Source of the DNA: Ilex aquifolium
Taxonomy: Eukaryota > Streptophyta > Magnoliopsida > Aquifoliales > Aquifoliaceae
Assembly: GCA_951799425.1 (NCBI GenBank)
Contig: OX637395.1
Span: 3,386,001 to 3,450,000, forward strand
Length of the DNA stretch: 64,000 nucleotides
Direction: 5' to 3'
The notes beneath the pieces were generated by a model. The model was given only the letters and a program-made list of their open reading frames with translations, did not search any database and was not told the DNA's origin. Below, piece after piece: positions 49,417-61,950 of the stretch (positions within the stretch are counted from its first letter, which is position 1; each line of letters opens with the position of its first letter). The position numbers and the translations under genes are program-made.

Positions 49417-51334
49417 GTCCAATGCTTATTTTTAATCAGTCAACTCATGCCTTTCCCATAAGCAGTAGTTTCATAGCCTATTATATACGAAAGTAATTTG
49501 TGAGAACTTTAAATTTGTACTATTAAGTTTACTTCCAAACAGTGTCTAAACTTTGGTCTGTTTGAAGATGGAAGATGGAAGATGGAAGAGTCTTTAATTT
49601 TAAACATTTACCTCACATCTTCCCCTCTTCTTCTTCTTCTTGGTATTCCATATATATTATGTACTACCAAAAGGCTAACTTCAAAGCTCCGATTATAGTT
49701 AGCGGTATTGTTAATCAACAGTTTTTCTCAGCACCATTCTTCATTCTATTCACTGTGGTACTTCATCTTCCTGATAACATTGGGACCCCGAAGATTTATA
49801 CATAAGTTTGTCCCATTTCTTTTCTTCCAATGCATTATAAGTTTCCACTCATTTTTTTTCCCTAATCGTTTGTGTAGTTTTTTTTTTTTTGGTTGATGAA
49901 TTCAGTATATTCTTTGTTTTGTTTGTTGGCAAATTTTCTCCCCCGGAAATCAAGATAGTGTAGAACCCATGAACAGATTGAGATAATGATGAAGTAATGA
50001 TGGAGGGGGAGAGAGAGAGAGAGAGAGAGAGAGAAGATAATGAAAGCAGAACCCACTAAAAGTCAGCGAAGTGATTTTAATGTGTCTTGTTTGTCTGTTT
50101 GTGTGTCCATATACAGCTCCGGAGAAGAGACAGAGAGTGCCATCTGCCTACAACCGGTTCATCAAGTAAGTAACAATGAAAATCTAAACATATATACATA
50201 CATGTGTATGTGGGTCTGTGAGAGATAGAGATTTATATGCATACATGTGTGTGTGTGTGTGAGAGAGAGAGAGAGGGGGGGGGGGGGGGGGGGGGTTAAC
50301 ATCATTTCTTTGTCGATTTAGTTCATTTTATTGGGCACATTTCTTTTCTGTATTAATTAATTCAGGGAGGAGATCCAACGTATCAAATCTGTAAATCCTG
50401 ATATAAGTCACAGGGAGGCCTTCAGTGCAGCAGCAAAGAATGTAAGATCCAAGAAAATAAAGATATCTAATTATCTCTTCTGTATATGGGTTAGGGCAAA
50501 CTCTAGTACCGGTAAAGTTATAATTTTGAAAAAGGAAATTAAAATTGTTTAAAAAAAAAATCGTGGTAGATCACAGACATCTATGATTAATCATGAACAC
50601 TCGGTATTGATCTTCACCTTTCATGATCAATTATACCCTTTCAAATTATCATTTACATCTCAAAAAATTATAATTTAATCTTAAAAAATTATAATTTTCG
50701 GTACAGTACCACCAACAATACTGTAGCCTTTCCCGTGGGTTAGACTTAGATACTAAAAATTTGCTTTTAGTTAGTTTCTCTATTTTATATCCAATCACAA
50801 AATGACATGCAATTTTTTATTATTATTTTAATGATCAATAAATATAACTAACTAAAATCAAGACAAACGATAAGGAATTAAATTATTTTTCCGGTACTAT
50901 AGTGATAAAGAAGTTCTTTCATTTTTCTCACCCAAAAAAACTAGGGTTTGCATTGCTCATTCTAACGGTGCTTGTTTGTTTGTGTTGTGGGTTTCAATTG
51001 GTTTCTGTCTTTCTTTCAGTGGGCCCACTTCCCCCACATTCACTTCGGACTTATGCCTGAGCAACCCGTGAAAAAAGCTAATGTGTGCCAACAGGTACTC
51101 TCTTTTTATATATATATATATTTTTTTTTTTTTGGGTGGGGAAGGGGGCTTACAGGTACTCTCTGAACCATAAAATAACCCTTCTTTCAATATCAGTGCA
51201 TTTCAATTCAAGCTTTACTGTTTTACAGACAACAATGTATTTAAACTTTGCTTTGGTTAATGTAGGAAGGAGACGAAGTCCTCATGAAAGATGGGTTTCT
51301 CTCTCCTGCCAATATGGGTGTCTCCCCCTACTGA
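48373..51334 (+). CDS. YAB1: YABBY transcription factor, YAB1/FIL clade
   Basis: Seven exons: 48373-48474, 48585-48737, 49097-49211, 50117-50165, 50366-50441, 51020-51094 and 51266-51334. All phases agree, giving 212 aa. The N-terminal zinc finger is C26-x2-C29-x20-C50-x2-C53 (CNFC...CGHC). After a variable linker the HMG-like YABBY domain is intact at about 124-174: [20 protein letters not shown], then [16 protein letters not shown] and [11 protein letters not shown]. The C-terminus [22 protein letters not shown] is the FIL/YAB3-type tail, which argues against YAB2, YAB5, CRC or INO. YABBYs are nuclear and specify abaxial fate and lamina growth in leaves and floral organs. The linker is shorter than in Arabidopsis FIL as I remember it. 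Introns 3 and 4 carry long GA and G tracts; intron 5 carries a MITE. Confidence 0.95.
49337..49414. repeat. (AG)39 microsatellite in YABBY intron 3
   Basis: Seventy-eight uninterrupted bases of AG. Likely polymorphic and a candidate SSR marker. Confidence 0.97.
50275..50295. repeat. G21 homopolymer in YABBY intron 4
   Basis: Follows (GT)n and (GA)n and ends 70 bp before the exon 5 acceptor. Length is prone to sequencing error. Confidence 0.9.
50490..50735. mobile_element. MITE in YABBY intron 5
   Basis: 'ctagtaccggtaaagttata' at the left pairs with the inverse of 'ataattttcggtacagtacc' at the right. The centre 'tcatgatcaattat' matches the family at 6495-7140 and 40200-40440. Confidence 0.6.
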
Positions 51335-52566
51335 GAATTTGAAGCTGTTAGGGTTTCTTCGCTAATCTTGCTCATCATTCGTGTCTGTGATTAGGGGTGT
51401 TTCTCTTATGCTATCTTTAAACACGACTCTTAACAACTTGGGTTACTTGGAGTCTGTCAGTAATGTTGGGAGAGGATTTTGAAGGCTAGAAGCCTAGAAG
51501 GTTTGAAGTCTAACGGTTAACCTCTCTAGAGTCTATCTGAAATGAGGTACTTTGGTGTTGATATTTGTTATGTAGTTTGTATTTTGAACCTTTTCCTTTC
51601 GCTACTTGTCTCTGTGTACTCCTTAATCATTGCTTCAGATTCATGATTAATCTTGGAAAAATGTTGGCAATGACTAAAATGGAACGAATCGTTTGCTTTA
51701 TTGAAAAAAAAACTTTCTTAGGGGTCTTGGTTGGCCCCTTATTTTCAACCTTCACAGCTGGTGTCAACAAGTTTTGTGCGATACGGACAGGCACGAATAA
51801 TTGCGTAGGCAGCAGAAATGCAAAAGAGAAGAGCAAAGATTCCCGACCCAAACCGTGTTATTGACTCAACCACACTATCTATATAATTCTCTAAAACTTC
51901 ATTGACCATAACTAAAACTCCGTTTAGGGGTGTTTTTGTGCGAGGCAAGGGACGACCTATTTTTGTGTTTTCTACCCTCATATTCTACATCTATTATGAT
52001 TACCATTAACAAATGGAGAAGAGGTTTGATGTCTATTCCATAAGAAATATGTATACTTCTCATGCTTTTTTCCCCTGTTAATTACCCTTATTTGTCTCCT
52101 CCAACAACACTCAACCGCCTATGTTATGGGGTTTTCTCTTTTCCTATTCTCATTGCTCTTTTCATCTTCTTCTTCCTATCTCACTTCTTGGTAATCACAC
52201 ACATGGGTGGTCATCTGTAGAACCCTCTAGTATATATGATCCATATAGACAAATCGAACATGTGTGCACATACATACAAACTTGTACAAATCATAGAGAG
52301 AGAGAGAGAGAAAATTTTCAAGAAATTCGCCAACTATAAATCATAGATTTTTTTCTCCGTGAATGACAATCAATATTGGTAGGGTTACTTTACAGAACTG
52401 ACATATAAACAAGAACGATGTGCAGTGAACTTTCAGATAATCCAGATTAAATGATGTTTTTAACCTTATATTAAATAATAAAAGTAGAACAAAAAAAAAT
52501 TAAATAAGAGAGAAGAATGTAATCTATAACAATCTCATGTCACGTAAGACGTTCAACTAAGAGTAA
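51335..52566. other. YABBY 3'UTR and downstream DNA
   Basis: The 3'UTR probably continues to about 51660. Beyond it no gene is supported; the overlapping frames on both strands at 51565-51981 are incompatible with each other and unrecognised. (GA)n at 52294-52310. Confidence 0.45.
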
Positions 52567-53716
52567 TGCTTCGTTTGGTATGATAGAAAAATAGAACGAT
52601 GAAAAGTTGGAATGATGGAAAGTTAGAAGGATAAATAAAACATCATATTTGGTAAGGAAGGGAAATATGAAGGATGAAAAAATGGATGGATTAACTTTCC
52701 TTTCAACTCATCAAAATCAATATCTCCAAAATCGAAAGGAAAGTAGATCGAAAATTAATTATTTGTGTTGAAATGTATCTTATTTGTCTATATATCTTTT
52801 GATATTTACATATATTATGTATACATTAATTTCATATAAAAATACAATAATAAAATATGTATTTATATATATATTTTATAAAAAAAATTTTAAAAAAAAT
52901 TTAAAAATTTAAAAATAAACAAATAAAAATAAAAATTTTAAATTAAATTTTTTTTTTTTCCATTTTAGCTAGGGGTGAAATTTTTCGACTTAACACGATG
53001 ACACGACTCGAACTCGGCACGAATTTTATGACACGAACTTGAAAAAGACCTGACACGCGAACAAGAAATATAAACGGCTCATACTCAGTTCAACCCGTCA
53101 AACTCAAAATTAAAACCATCAACCCGTTTATTTAAAATAAACGCTTTATCTATTTTCTCGTTTGTATGGTAATACGAAATTAACACAAAATTAACATGTT
53201 TAATTAGTATTATAGACATAAAATGTTAATTATTTGTAACTATTTATTAAGCACCAACATAATTATTATATAAAAAATATTTTTAATTATTATTATTATA
53301 ATATTTATTCAAGTTAATTTTTAGTTTATAGAAAAAATATGAACATGGATTCAATTAAGTGAAAATAGAATATTAACGTTAAATTTTTTATTCAAAGTTT
53401 ATGTAGGTCAACACGAATACAAACACGAAAATAAATAGATCAACTAGTCACGACACAATTAGTTAAATGAGTTGAGTTATGTTTGACTAATGTTCGACAC
53501 AAACCCGTAATGACTCAACACGAACCTGACACGACACGACACGACTCGATTGTCACCTCTAATCTTAGTCAGGACAAAAAAAAAATTAATCATTTTTATT
53601 TTCCATCCATCCTACCAAGCACAATGGAAGGAAAATATATCATTCCTACTTTCTTTTTCTTAAAAGATAGAAAATGTGTATCCCTCATATTTCCATCTTT
53701 CCTACCAAACAGAGCA
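52567..53716. mobile_element. TIR element split by a nested hAT
   Basis: The left end TGCTTCGTTTGGTATGATAG and inverted right end TGCTCTGTTTGGTAGGAAAG match, with mirrored 'ggaaatatgaagg' and 'ccatccat' blocks inward. The hAT at 52970-53561 interrupts it. Confidence 0.62.
52970..53561. mobile_element. hAT-like element nested in another TIR element
   Basis: The termini TAGGGGTGAAATTTTTCGAC and, inverted, TAGAGGTGACAATCGAGTCG, with 'acacgacacgacacgac' subterminal motifs. Flanks ATTTTAGC (52962-52969) and ATCTTAGT (53562-53569) agree at six of eight bases, consistent with an older hAT TSD. Confidence 0.62.
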
Positions 53717-54194
53717 CAAGATAGTAGGTATGTTATCTAAACTTGTATTTGGTTGGTTCACTTATCACACAGTAATAATGACATATTAATCAAAATGTCA
53801 TCGATCTACTCTATTCTAACTCGAATTACGCTCTATATACCCAACTAGAAGTCCAGAACTAGTTAATGGAAAGGGAAGGACATCTATTGTTGGGATTCTC
53901 CAATAATGTGAAATATGCAATCGTTAAAATTTTCATAAATCAGTCTAATCCCACACCACTGAACTATTTGTGCAGGTTAACTGTTTTGCATGCTCTTTGT
54001 TAAATTGCAATCTACATGAGTTCCCTAGCAGCAACGGGCTGAACCAGGCCCATGAAATACAGTTTGCGGCCCGTCCTAATGGGACTTTGGACTTGGAGGG
54101 CTACCATTGGCCCGGTTATAACGGCTTCCTTTTCCAATTTTTCTAAATTTTCATATTGCCAATTTTTTTGAGTGTTTTTTCAACCTAATTTTAA

Positions 54195-54843
54195 AGGAAA
54201 TTTGGAAATCGGTACAAAAATTTTGACTTAATTGAGTTAAACTACATTAAAGAAACTTATTGGCCATGAGTGCATTTAAAAAAAAAAAAAAGACTAAAGG
54301 ACTATTTATTACTCCATTACTCTTACTTTCTCTTCCCTATTTTTTCTTTATCTATCTCTCTCTCTCTCACACTCTCTCTTCCCTTATTTTCTCTTTCTCT
54401 TACTCTTTCTCTCTTTATTCTCTCACTCATTCCTTATATCAACATTACAACAACACAATTACACCAATTAGTTACAATTACCCTATAATACATCAAACAG
54501 TTACTCATATATTTTAATAAACCAAACAGTTACACTAAACAATTACATGAAATTACAACGCTAACCCAATTTGTCATTCAGTTGTTTATATACACCAAAT
54601 TGGGTTTATCATTACATAAAAGAGTTTAGCATTATACAAATTTTGGTGTATATAATTGGTGTAACCATGTCGTGATACTAAAGGGTACAACTCTTTGGTT
54701 TATGTAAACAACTGAATAATAAATTGGGTTGGTTATGCAATTGTTTTGTATAACTGTTTGGTTTATTATAACAAATGAGTAACTATTTGGTGTATTAAAG
54801 GGCAATTATAACTGATTGGTATAATTGTGTTATTATAATGTTG

Positions 54844-54884
<41 letters not shown>

Positions 54885-55356
54885 ATAAGGAGAGACAGTA
54901 ACGCTAAGAGAAAATAGGAGGGAAAGAGTGAGAGAAAATACAGGAGAAAGATTAAAAAATTAAATCATCAATGGGAAAGAGAGAGAGAGTCAAAGAATAA
55001 AAAATATGCATAATTTAAGGAATGATAAGTAAGTAAAAAAATTCAAATGCCATTTGAATTTTATACCTAATCTCAAGATGTTTTATTAAAATTGAACTTA
55101 ACAGAGTAAAAAATTTATCCATACACTTTCTCTTTAATAATAAGTTTAAAAAAATGAGAAATATTATGTAACCCAAATTTACAACCCAAATTTGTATTCC
55201 AAATGAAGGGAGACCATTGGATGAGTGGGTCCCTCAACTTTGTTAAATGGGACCCATTGATCTAACGATCCTCCTTTATTTGGGATGCAAATTTGGATTA
55301 TAAATTTAGGTTACATAGCATTGCTCTAAAAAAATATATCCCCACTCAAAAAACCC
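54195..55356 (-). mobile_element. Foldback MULE, Pack-MULE family, inverted orientation
   Basis: The left end AGGAAATTTGGAAATCGGTA and the right end, inverted GGGTTTTTTGAGTGGGGATA, are those of the elements at 55551-56803 and 19696-21209, here in the opposite orientation. The interior has arms of about 190 bp: 'caacattacaacaacacaat' onward (about 54440) mirrors sequence ending near 54845. CT and GA tracts flank the arms. Flanking 9-mers (TAATTTTAA, AAATTTTTA) agree at seven positions. It contains the nested MITE at 55156-55326. Confidence 0.7.
55156..55326. mobile_element. 171-bp MULE-type MITE nested in a MULE
   Basis: TIRs of about 45 bp: GAGAAATATTATGTAACCCA and, inverted, GAGCAATGCTATGTAACCTA continue in near-identity ('aaatttacaacccaaatttg'). 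A perfect 9-bp TSD TAAAAAAAT flanks it (55147-55155 and 55327-55335). Confidence 0.85.
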
Positions 55357-55550
55357 AAATTTTTATTGAATTTCATTGGCCCCATAAATGAAGATGACAT
55401 CCTAGATGACAGGCCGTTTTCACGGCATTTAATCGGGCCAAAGACCACGGTCCTGAATGATAGGCTGTTGGGCTACTCGTGGGTCACTATATGGAAGACC
55501 GGGCTTGCCTGTGGTCTGGTAGCCCACCACACCATGAGGCATTGAAGTTT

Positions 55551-56803
55551 GGGTTTTCTGGCTGTGGATATAATTTTTTAGATTTATTTGAGAAAAAGTG
55601 TATAGATAAGTTGGTTATTTTATTAAGTTCATTTTTAATAAAACATATTGTGTTTAGGCACAAAATTCAAATGAAATCAATTTTTTTTTATCTAAATACC
55701 CTCCCTTAAATTATGCATTCTTGATTGACAGTTATATATCTAATCAAATATGTAAAGATTTCATTAAACTCTCTTACTTTCTCTCCCCTATTTTCTCTCC
55801 ATCTTTCTCTCTCCCCGTTACTTTTTCCATCTCTCCCCTATTTTCTCTCACTATCTATCATTAATAATTTATTTTATTTTCAAATATGTAAAGATTTGAT
55901 TTATTTTTCATCTCTCTTTCTCCCGTATTTTCTCTAATCATTTCTTTCTCTCTCCCTATTTTTCTCTCTCTCTATTTATTTCAACATTACAACAACACAA
56001 TTATACTAATCAATCACACCAATCAGTTACAATTGTCCTATAATATACCAAATAGTTACTCATGCATTCTAATAAACTAAACAGTTACATCAAACAGTTA
56101 CACAAAATTATGACATCAACCTAATTTGTTATTCAGTTGTTTACATAAACTAAATAGTTGTAACATTTAATATTGCGGCTTCGTTACACCAATTATATAT
56201 TTATATATATACCAAATTTAGTATAATGGTAAAAAATTTTGTGTAATAATAAACCCATTTTGATGTATATAATTAGTGTAACCATGTTTTAATACTAAAT
56301 GATATAACTCTTTGATTTATGTAAATAACTGAATGACAAATTGGGTTGATGTTGTAATTTCGTATAATTGTTTAGTGTAACTGTTTGGTTTATTAGAACA
56401 CATGAGTAACTATTTGGTGTATTATAGGATAATTGTAACTAATTAGTGTAACTGATTAGTATAATTGTGTTGTTGTAATATTAATATAAGGAGAGAGAAT
56501 AAGGAAATAATGGGAGAGAGAGTGAGTGAGAAAGAAAAAATAGGGAAAAGAGAGATGAAAAAATTAAATCAAATCTTTACATATTTAAAAAAAATAAATT
56601 ATAAATGTGAGAGAAAGAGAGAGAGAGAAATAGATAGGGAGAAAATAGGGAAGAGAGAGAGAGTAATGGAGAGAGAGAGTAATAGAGTAATAAATAATTT
56701 TTTAGTCTTTTTTTCAAAAAAATGCACTTATGACCAAATAAGTTTCCTTAATTCAGTTTAGCTCAAATAAGTCTAAATTTTTGTATCGACTTCCAAATTA
56801 CCC
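55551..56803 (+). mobile_element. Foldback MULE, Pack-MULE family, no captured gene
   Basis: The left end GGGTTTTCTGGCTGTGGATA and inverted right end GGGTAATTTGGAAGTCGATA continue into 'ttagacttatttgag', the same subterminal repeat as in 19696-21209. The TSD is TTGAAGTTT (55542-55550) against TCGAAGTTT (56804-56812). The interior is a long imperfect palindrome ('acaacacaattatactaatc...' mirrored before 56490) flanked by CT and GA tracts. The frames at 55725-55937 and 56465-56761 are microsatellite-driven. Confidence 0.8.
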
Positions 56804-56812
56804 TCGAAGTTT

Positions 56813-57689
56813 TTGCAAAGGCTGGATCGCCATTGGGGCTAAAATCTGGGCTGTGATCTCAAGGGCAGTCTGGTCATAGTCTCAGGGAAACACATAACAA
56901 ACCTCTATCTTTGAATTTAAGTCCTGTATAGTGTAAAATTTGCTTAATTAATATCCGATCTAATTATAATTGTTTATATTCAGGGTTTGTATCGAGTCGA
57001 GTTTGTCTTATATGTAAGTCGTTTTTAGCGTGGTTCCTGTCCTGTTTTGACATGCTCGTGTTGTCTCATGTATTTGACGATTCACTATTTACCATCTAAA
57101 TTGTAATTCTAATTTATTGCTAGTCTAACAAGAAAATAGGTTTAAAATATCGCGTTGACAATGGTGAATACAATTAAAATTTTAAATAAATAAAAGTGAG
57201 ATAAAAAATACTAGCACATCAATGTCATTTCATTTGGCCCCTTTTTAATTTTTTTTTTTTGGATCAATTTAACATTATTCGTAATTTCAATACACATGGT
57301 TTTATAGTACTAGTAATGCACTACGTGCGTTGCACATGAACAAATTTAGGTGGTAAGTTTTTTTTAATATTTATATAATAAATAAATATATCTATAATTA
57401 AGTTAAATGACATGTCATATTTTTGCATTTATTTTTTATTATAAGAAAAATTAATGGTCCATATTTTTATTTAAAACGTAATTCAATAGATTTTGAAACA
57501 TCTTTACATTTCAATTTTTTATATTATTTGTCATTTAGTTTTTATTATTTTAAATATATCTAAGTCTAAAATATATGTGTACTAGTTATTGTCTGTGACT
57601 GAAGGCACAGTGTAATAAAAAATGATAAACAATAAACATATTTGTATTCATATCCAAAATAAAATTACAAACATAGAGAAGAGATATAA
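56813..57689. other. Intergenic DNA, no gene seen
   Basis: AT-rich and featureless apart from T-runs. Confidence 0.5.
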
Positions 57690-57915
57690 GAATTTAAGCA
57701 TCGGTTTGTAGTGGGGGTGAGAGGTGGTGGTGGTAGGAGACGGTGATGGTTGTGGTGGGTGTCAATAACTGTGGAGGCGGGGTGGTGGTGGCGACAGTGA
57801 TCGTGACGGTGGTGGCGGCGGTGGTGGTGGTGTGGTGGCGGTGGCGGTGGTGGCGGCAACGACGACGGTGGTGGTGGCGACGGTGGTGGTGGTAGAGGTA
57901 GTGGTGGGGCGGTTT
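57690..57915. repeat. (GGTGGTGGC)n-type GC-rich minisatellite
   Basis: A purine-strand GGT/GGC array of more than 200 bp. The flank 'agaaataatttttagaagta' resembles the sequence near the array at 45940-46140, so both arrays may sit in one element family. The Pro/His-rich frames are artefacts. Confidence 0.8.
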
Positions 57916-57990
57916 CAAACACTATTTTTTTTTTTTAAATACTTGTGAGAAATAATTTTTAGAAGTACTTTTAAAAAGTAACTCCAAACA

Positions 57991-60900
57991 CACCCTTAGG
58001 GTCCTATTTTTCCTATTAAATTTAGGGTGTTAATATTAGCCGTTAGATTAACTTTAAAGTAAAATTTAAAGCGATCTCAACCGCGAAAAGCAAAAGTCAT
58101 TTTGTTTATCTTTTGAGATTTGAATTGTAAGCTACTTTATTATATAGATACATAGACAGAGATAAATGAAGGGCTATTTATGTCCTTTGAATTATTTAGT
58201 GATAGTAGTTGTTCTAAGTAATTTTATAGGCATAAAGGGATAATTATGTCCTTTTGATTTTATTGGTCAAGTATGTTATGTTTAGTATGAACAAAATAAT
58301 GTATTCGAATGGTAAATTACTTGTTATTTTAGCAAAACTCGACACCTAACATAATACAACAAAGAATTAAAGTATGTATTACAACCATTATTCTCCCTGC
58401 AACGTTTAAATGAATAAAGTTTGTTAGAAAAGGTTGGAATCTGTATGATACATTGTTGGCACATATAACTTATTTTATTTCTTTACACACTATTTTAAGG
58501 GATGCCTAAGTACAACACATGTGAAAACAGGGTAGGGTAACATCTTCAAAAATAGTATCTATGTTTGCCGTCACAGAAGTTAAGAGAAAAACCCATTAAT
58601 TAATGAACCTATATATGCTAAGATAGAATTCTTGAGGTATTTATCCCACCACTATAGTCTAGAATCACTTTATTCATTTTCACGTACAACCCTGCCTTTT
58701 GAAGCACCAAAAGCTTCGTTCTCTTTGTGACTGGCCAAAACCCATTCGATCAATAGCTGCATTGATCAAGCAAATCATTTCGATTAGACAATGCATCAAA
58801 CAAGAGAATAACTTGAATATTTTTTATTTACTATCTCCACCTTGATTCAAGCCAAAAACCATTATCTCAGTCTAATGTCAATTTCACCCCACACCATCAA
58901 AGTAAGAAGGAAAATAAAAGAGTGCAAATGCTTTTAATCAGAACTTTGATACTCATGCATATAGTAATAAGAAGGGTACTAATCACATTCTTTCAAATTT
59001 CAATCCGCACAAAACATTGGAAATTGCACAAATAAGATCGTACTATCTCCTTATATTAAAAGTCGTCGAATTTCTCTTTGAAAAAAAAAAAGAAGAAACA
59101 AGCGAAGTAAGACATCAAAACTCCTAATGACAATTCTAAAATCGTAGTTATATAGTTTAGTGAATTTTAAAGTGACTGTTTTATTTTGATTTTTCATTTT
59201 TGCTTTTCGTTTTGCTTTCTTTTTTCTTAATTGGGTTGGGCAAGTGATTCTTGGTTACAAATTAAAACATTCACAATATCTAGAATGCTTCCAACATATC
59301 TAGGCAGTGCAAGATTAACACTCCAAAAGTAAGTGTGATTGTGTTGTCATGCATATAGTAATTATGATGTTTTGCATCCATAAGCACAAATTGAACTTTT
59401 TAAAAATTTTAGCATTAACGCAAGTAGAGGCGCTCACTTATAGACCAATTCCTTGAGCACTCGTACCCTGATTGTTGGTCACTGATTGCAGGAGGAATAT
59501 AATTAACCTGAACAGATTAGCACAATGAAATTTCAGCAAGGCCAGTTGCATAAAAAGTACAAGAATATATTAATACCAGTGTTACGTGTTGGGTAAATAT
59601 AAAGTTGTATTCATGTCAGACCCTTTCATCCAACCCAAAAGGGCTATTGCTGCAATACTTTTGCGTGATCCAAATTTAGAGAAGTAGAACTTATATCAAG
59701 ATCCCAAATCAACAGCTCATGTAACCAATGACTCAAGAAATTAGATAGACATTAATGAAGAAGCCAACGAATTCTACTACATAGTGCATTGTATTCCAAG
59801 ATGTTGACATGTGTTGACGGAATTCGCACTGGCAATTAATCTAGAAATATTTTTTTTTGCATACATTCACTCTCCCAAAGTGTCAAGAGCAAGCCACATA
59901 TTTCACCAGTATGTTCATTTTGACATCAAGTTTTCCAAAAGCCTACTTCTTGCTGAAATAAATCAATAAACTTAATTACGGTGAAAAATTGTATTTTCTA
60001 TTTGTCATCCATTTTCGTTGACCCTCAACATAAAGATATAGAAAATTTGGAAAACACGCTTCTTTCCTACATTTTTGGACAAATATTGATGAAAATATTA
60101 ACTAAGTTGACAAAATTGTAAGTTTTCTCATCAATTCACCTAATTTTATCAAAATTTATAAATCATACATCCAACTTCCCACGACACAGTGAATCCTCCA
60201 CTATCTAGAGATTGTCATGAAGTGTCCAAATAAAGAATAACCAATATAAGGATTTCAATTTATTGTTAGATGTTTCTAAAGCTTTTCGTTCATGGTCTAA
60301 TTTCAACTGCATAAAAAAATGGAAAAAAAAAAAAAAAACTTATAAGCAACAAACACAAGATTCATTCAACCCCATATATTCCAACTCTAATTAAAATAAA
60401 AGTTAAAGAACATATCTCATTAAGCAAGACAAGAAAACCTATCATGTGAAGGATTCATTCATGGTTTGCTACTCAAAATAAAGAATCAAACAAAGCAAAG
60501 AAAACCCACCCCAAAATCTATAAATCTAAATAGTGATAATTTTCCCGATTAGCTTTGGATGGTTGCTTAGAATATCCAGGCGTTAGTGTTTGGCACTTAG
60601 AAAGTCTAGGACAACACTATGTTATCTTTAGGTTGTATATTTTGAGTTATTTGTAACTATTAATCACTAAAATAATATAATAAAATAACATAACTTCCAA
60701 CATGATTTAAAAAAAAAAAAAAAAGATATGTTATCAAAAATTTATTTATCGATATCTGATTCTTACCAGAAAGTATATCTCCAAGTGGAACATCTCCGTC
60801 TGATATACCCACACTTCATTGAAGCTTTTAGTAACAATTATTGGAGATGAGGTCTTGTAATGGTTTGGTCAAAATATTGATCAGGGCTTCCATGGCTGGA

Positions 60901-61560
60901 GAATTGATGAAGAAAACGACACCAAATGAGAAAAAAATTATGTGCCCTTTCAGTGCCTCCAGTGAACAATTTCAGTCAATATTTGCACAGAATAAAGTTA
61001 ATTTACTATAGTTAAAATAACTTATTTTTGTTGAATTCTTGAATGGTAAAAAAGGACAAAAACAAGTATTAATAGTACAGATATAGGAAATGATTCCACT
61101 TCCAATAGTACACTACTGTAAATTAATATTTATTGTTAGAATTTGTAAAGTCTAACAATTTATTTTTTGTTGTCTTTCTAATTGCTAGTTCCATTATAGC
61201 ATGAAGGATGAGGATAACAAAGATGACTTTTTAGGATTCTTTAAGGGTAAAAATGGTAATCAATTTTTTTTTATTTAAAGTACTTTTAGTAGTAGTATAG
61301 ATAATAGAAGTAGATACCAAACTAATATAAATAGTTAACTGAAAAGTCCATTATAACTTGCTATAGGCCCATCAGGACAGGCCCAATTGGGATGGCTTGT
61401 TCGTCGACCCAATCGATGACAATCCAATCCACATACAACACGGATTGTTGACTGATGGGCTAAATCAACCGAGCCAGTCTGATGCAGACCTTTGGGCTTT
61501 GCCACAAAGCCTATTCCAGTTGTAAAGGCAAATCTTTTTATTTATTATTATTATTATTTG
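57991..61560. other. Intergenic DNA, no gene supported
   Basis: Less repetitive than neighbouring DNA and without any frame over 60 codons. It could hold non-coding transcribed sequence, but I see no splice or promoter pattern I would defend. A-runs at 60317-60340 and 60707-60724. Confidence 0.45.
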
Positions 61561-61779
61561 TTTTGAATTGGGTGAAGACAAATCTATCGAGGATGTAGAG
61601 TGGTCACAAATCCCTAATCCTAGTTTGACCACGCCTGAGACAAGATCTCATAACACATTACCAAAATTATTATTTTTTTGTTTAACGGTGAGGGCTATTC
61701 AAATTAGTTTATGTGCATTTCGATTAATCCTCTCTCTGATTCGGTCAAATTGGGATGAACTGTAAAGTCATATGTCCTG

Positions 61780-61950
61780 AATTCGAATCTCGACAATTCT
61801 TTAAGGTCAGATCACAATAGATTTATCCCTAATGTATACACTAATTCTGATGTGGATAATCTGTATTTAATCAGACCGAGGAAGAGATTAATCGAGGTGC
61901 ATATAAGTTGATTATGACACTTATGACTATTGAACCCAAAAAAAATGAAA
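61780..61950. repeat. Dispersed repeat, second copy of 10545-10695
   Basis: 'tgaattcgaatctcgacaat' onward, with 'tttatccctaatg' and 'tgactattgaacccaaaaaa', parallels the copy at 10.6 kb. Poly-A-like end; possibly SINE- or retroposon-derived. Confidence 0.5.

Noticed and set aside
51565..51981. 99-, 74- and 78-aa frames on both strands
   Set aside because: Mutually overlapping and antisense, with no conserved motif. The position fits the YABBY 3' flank.
57665..57922. Proline- and histidine-rich frames
   Set aside because: Translations of the GGTGGTGGC array.
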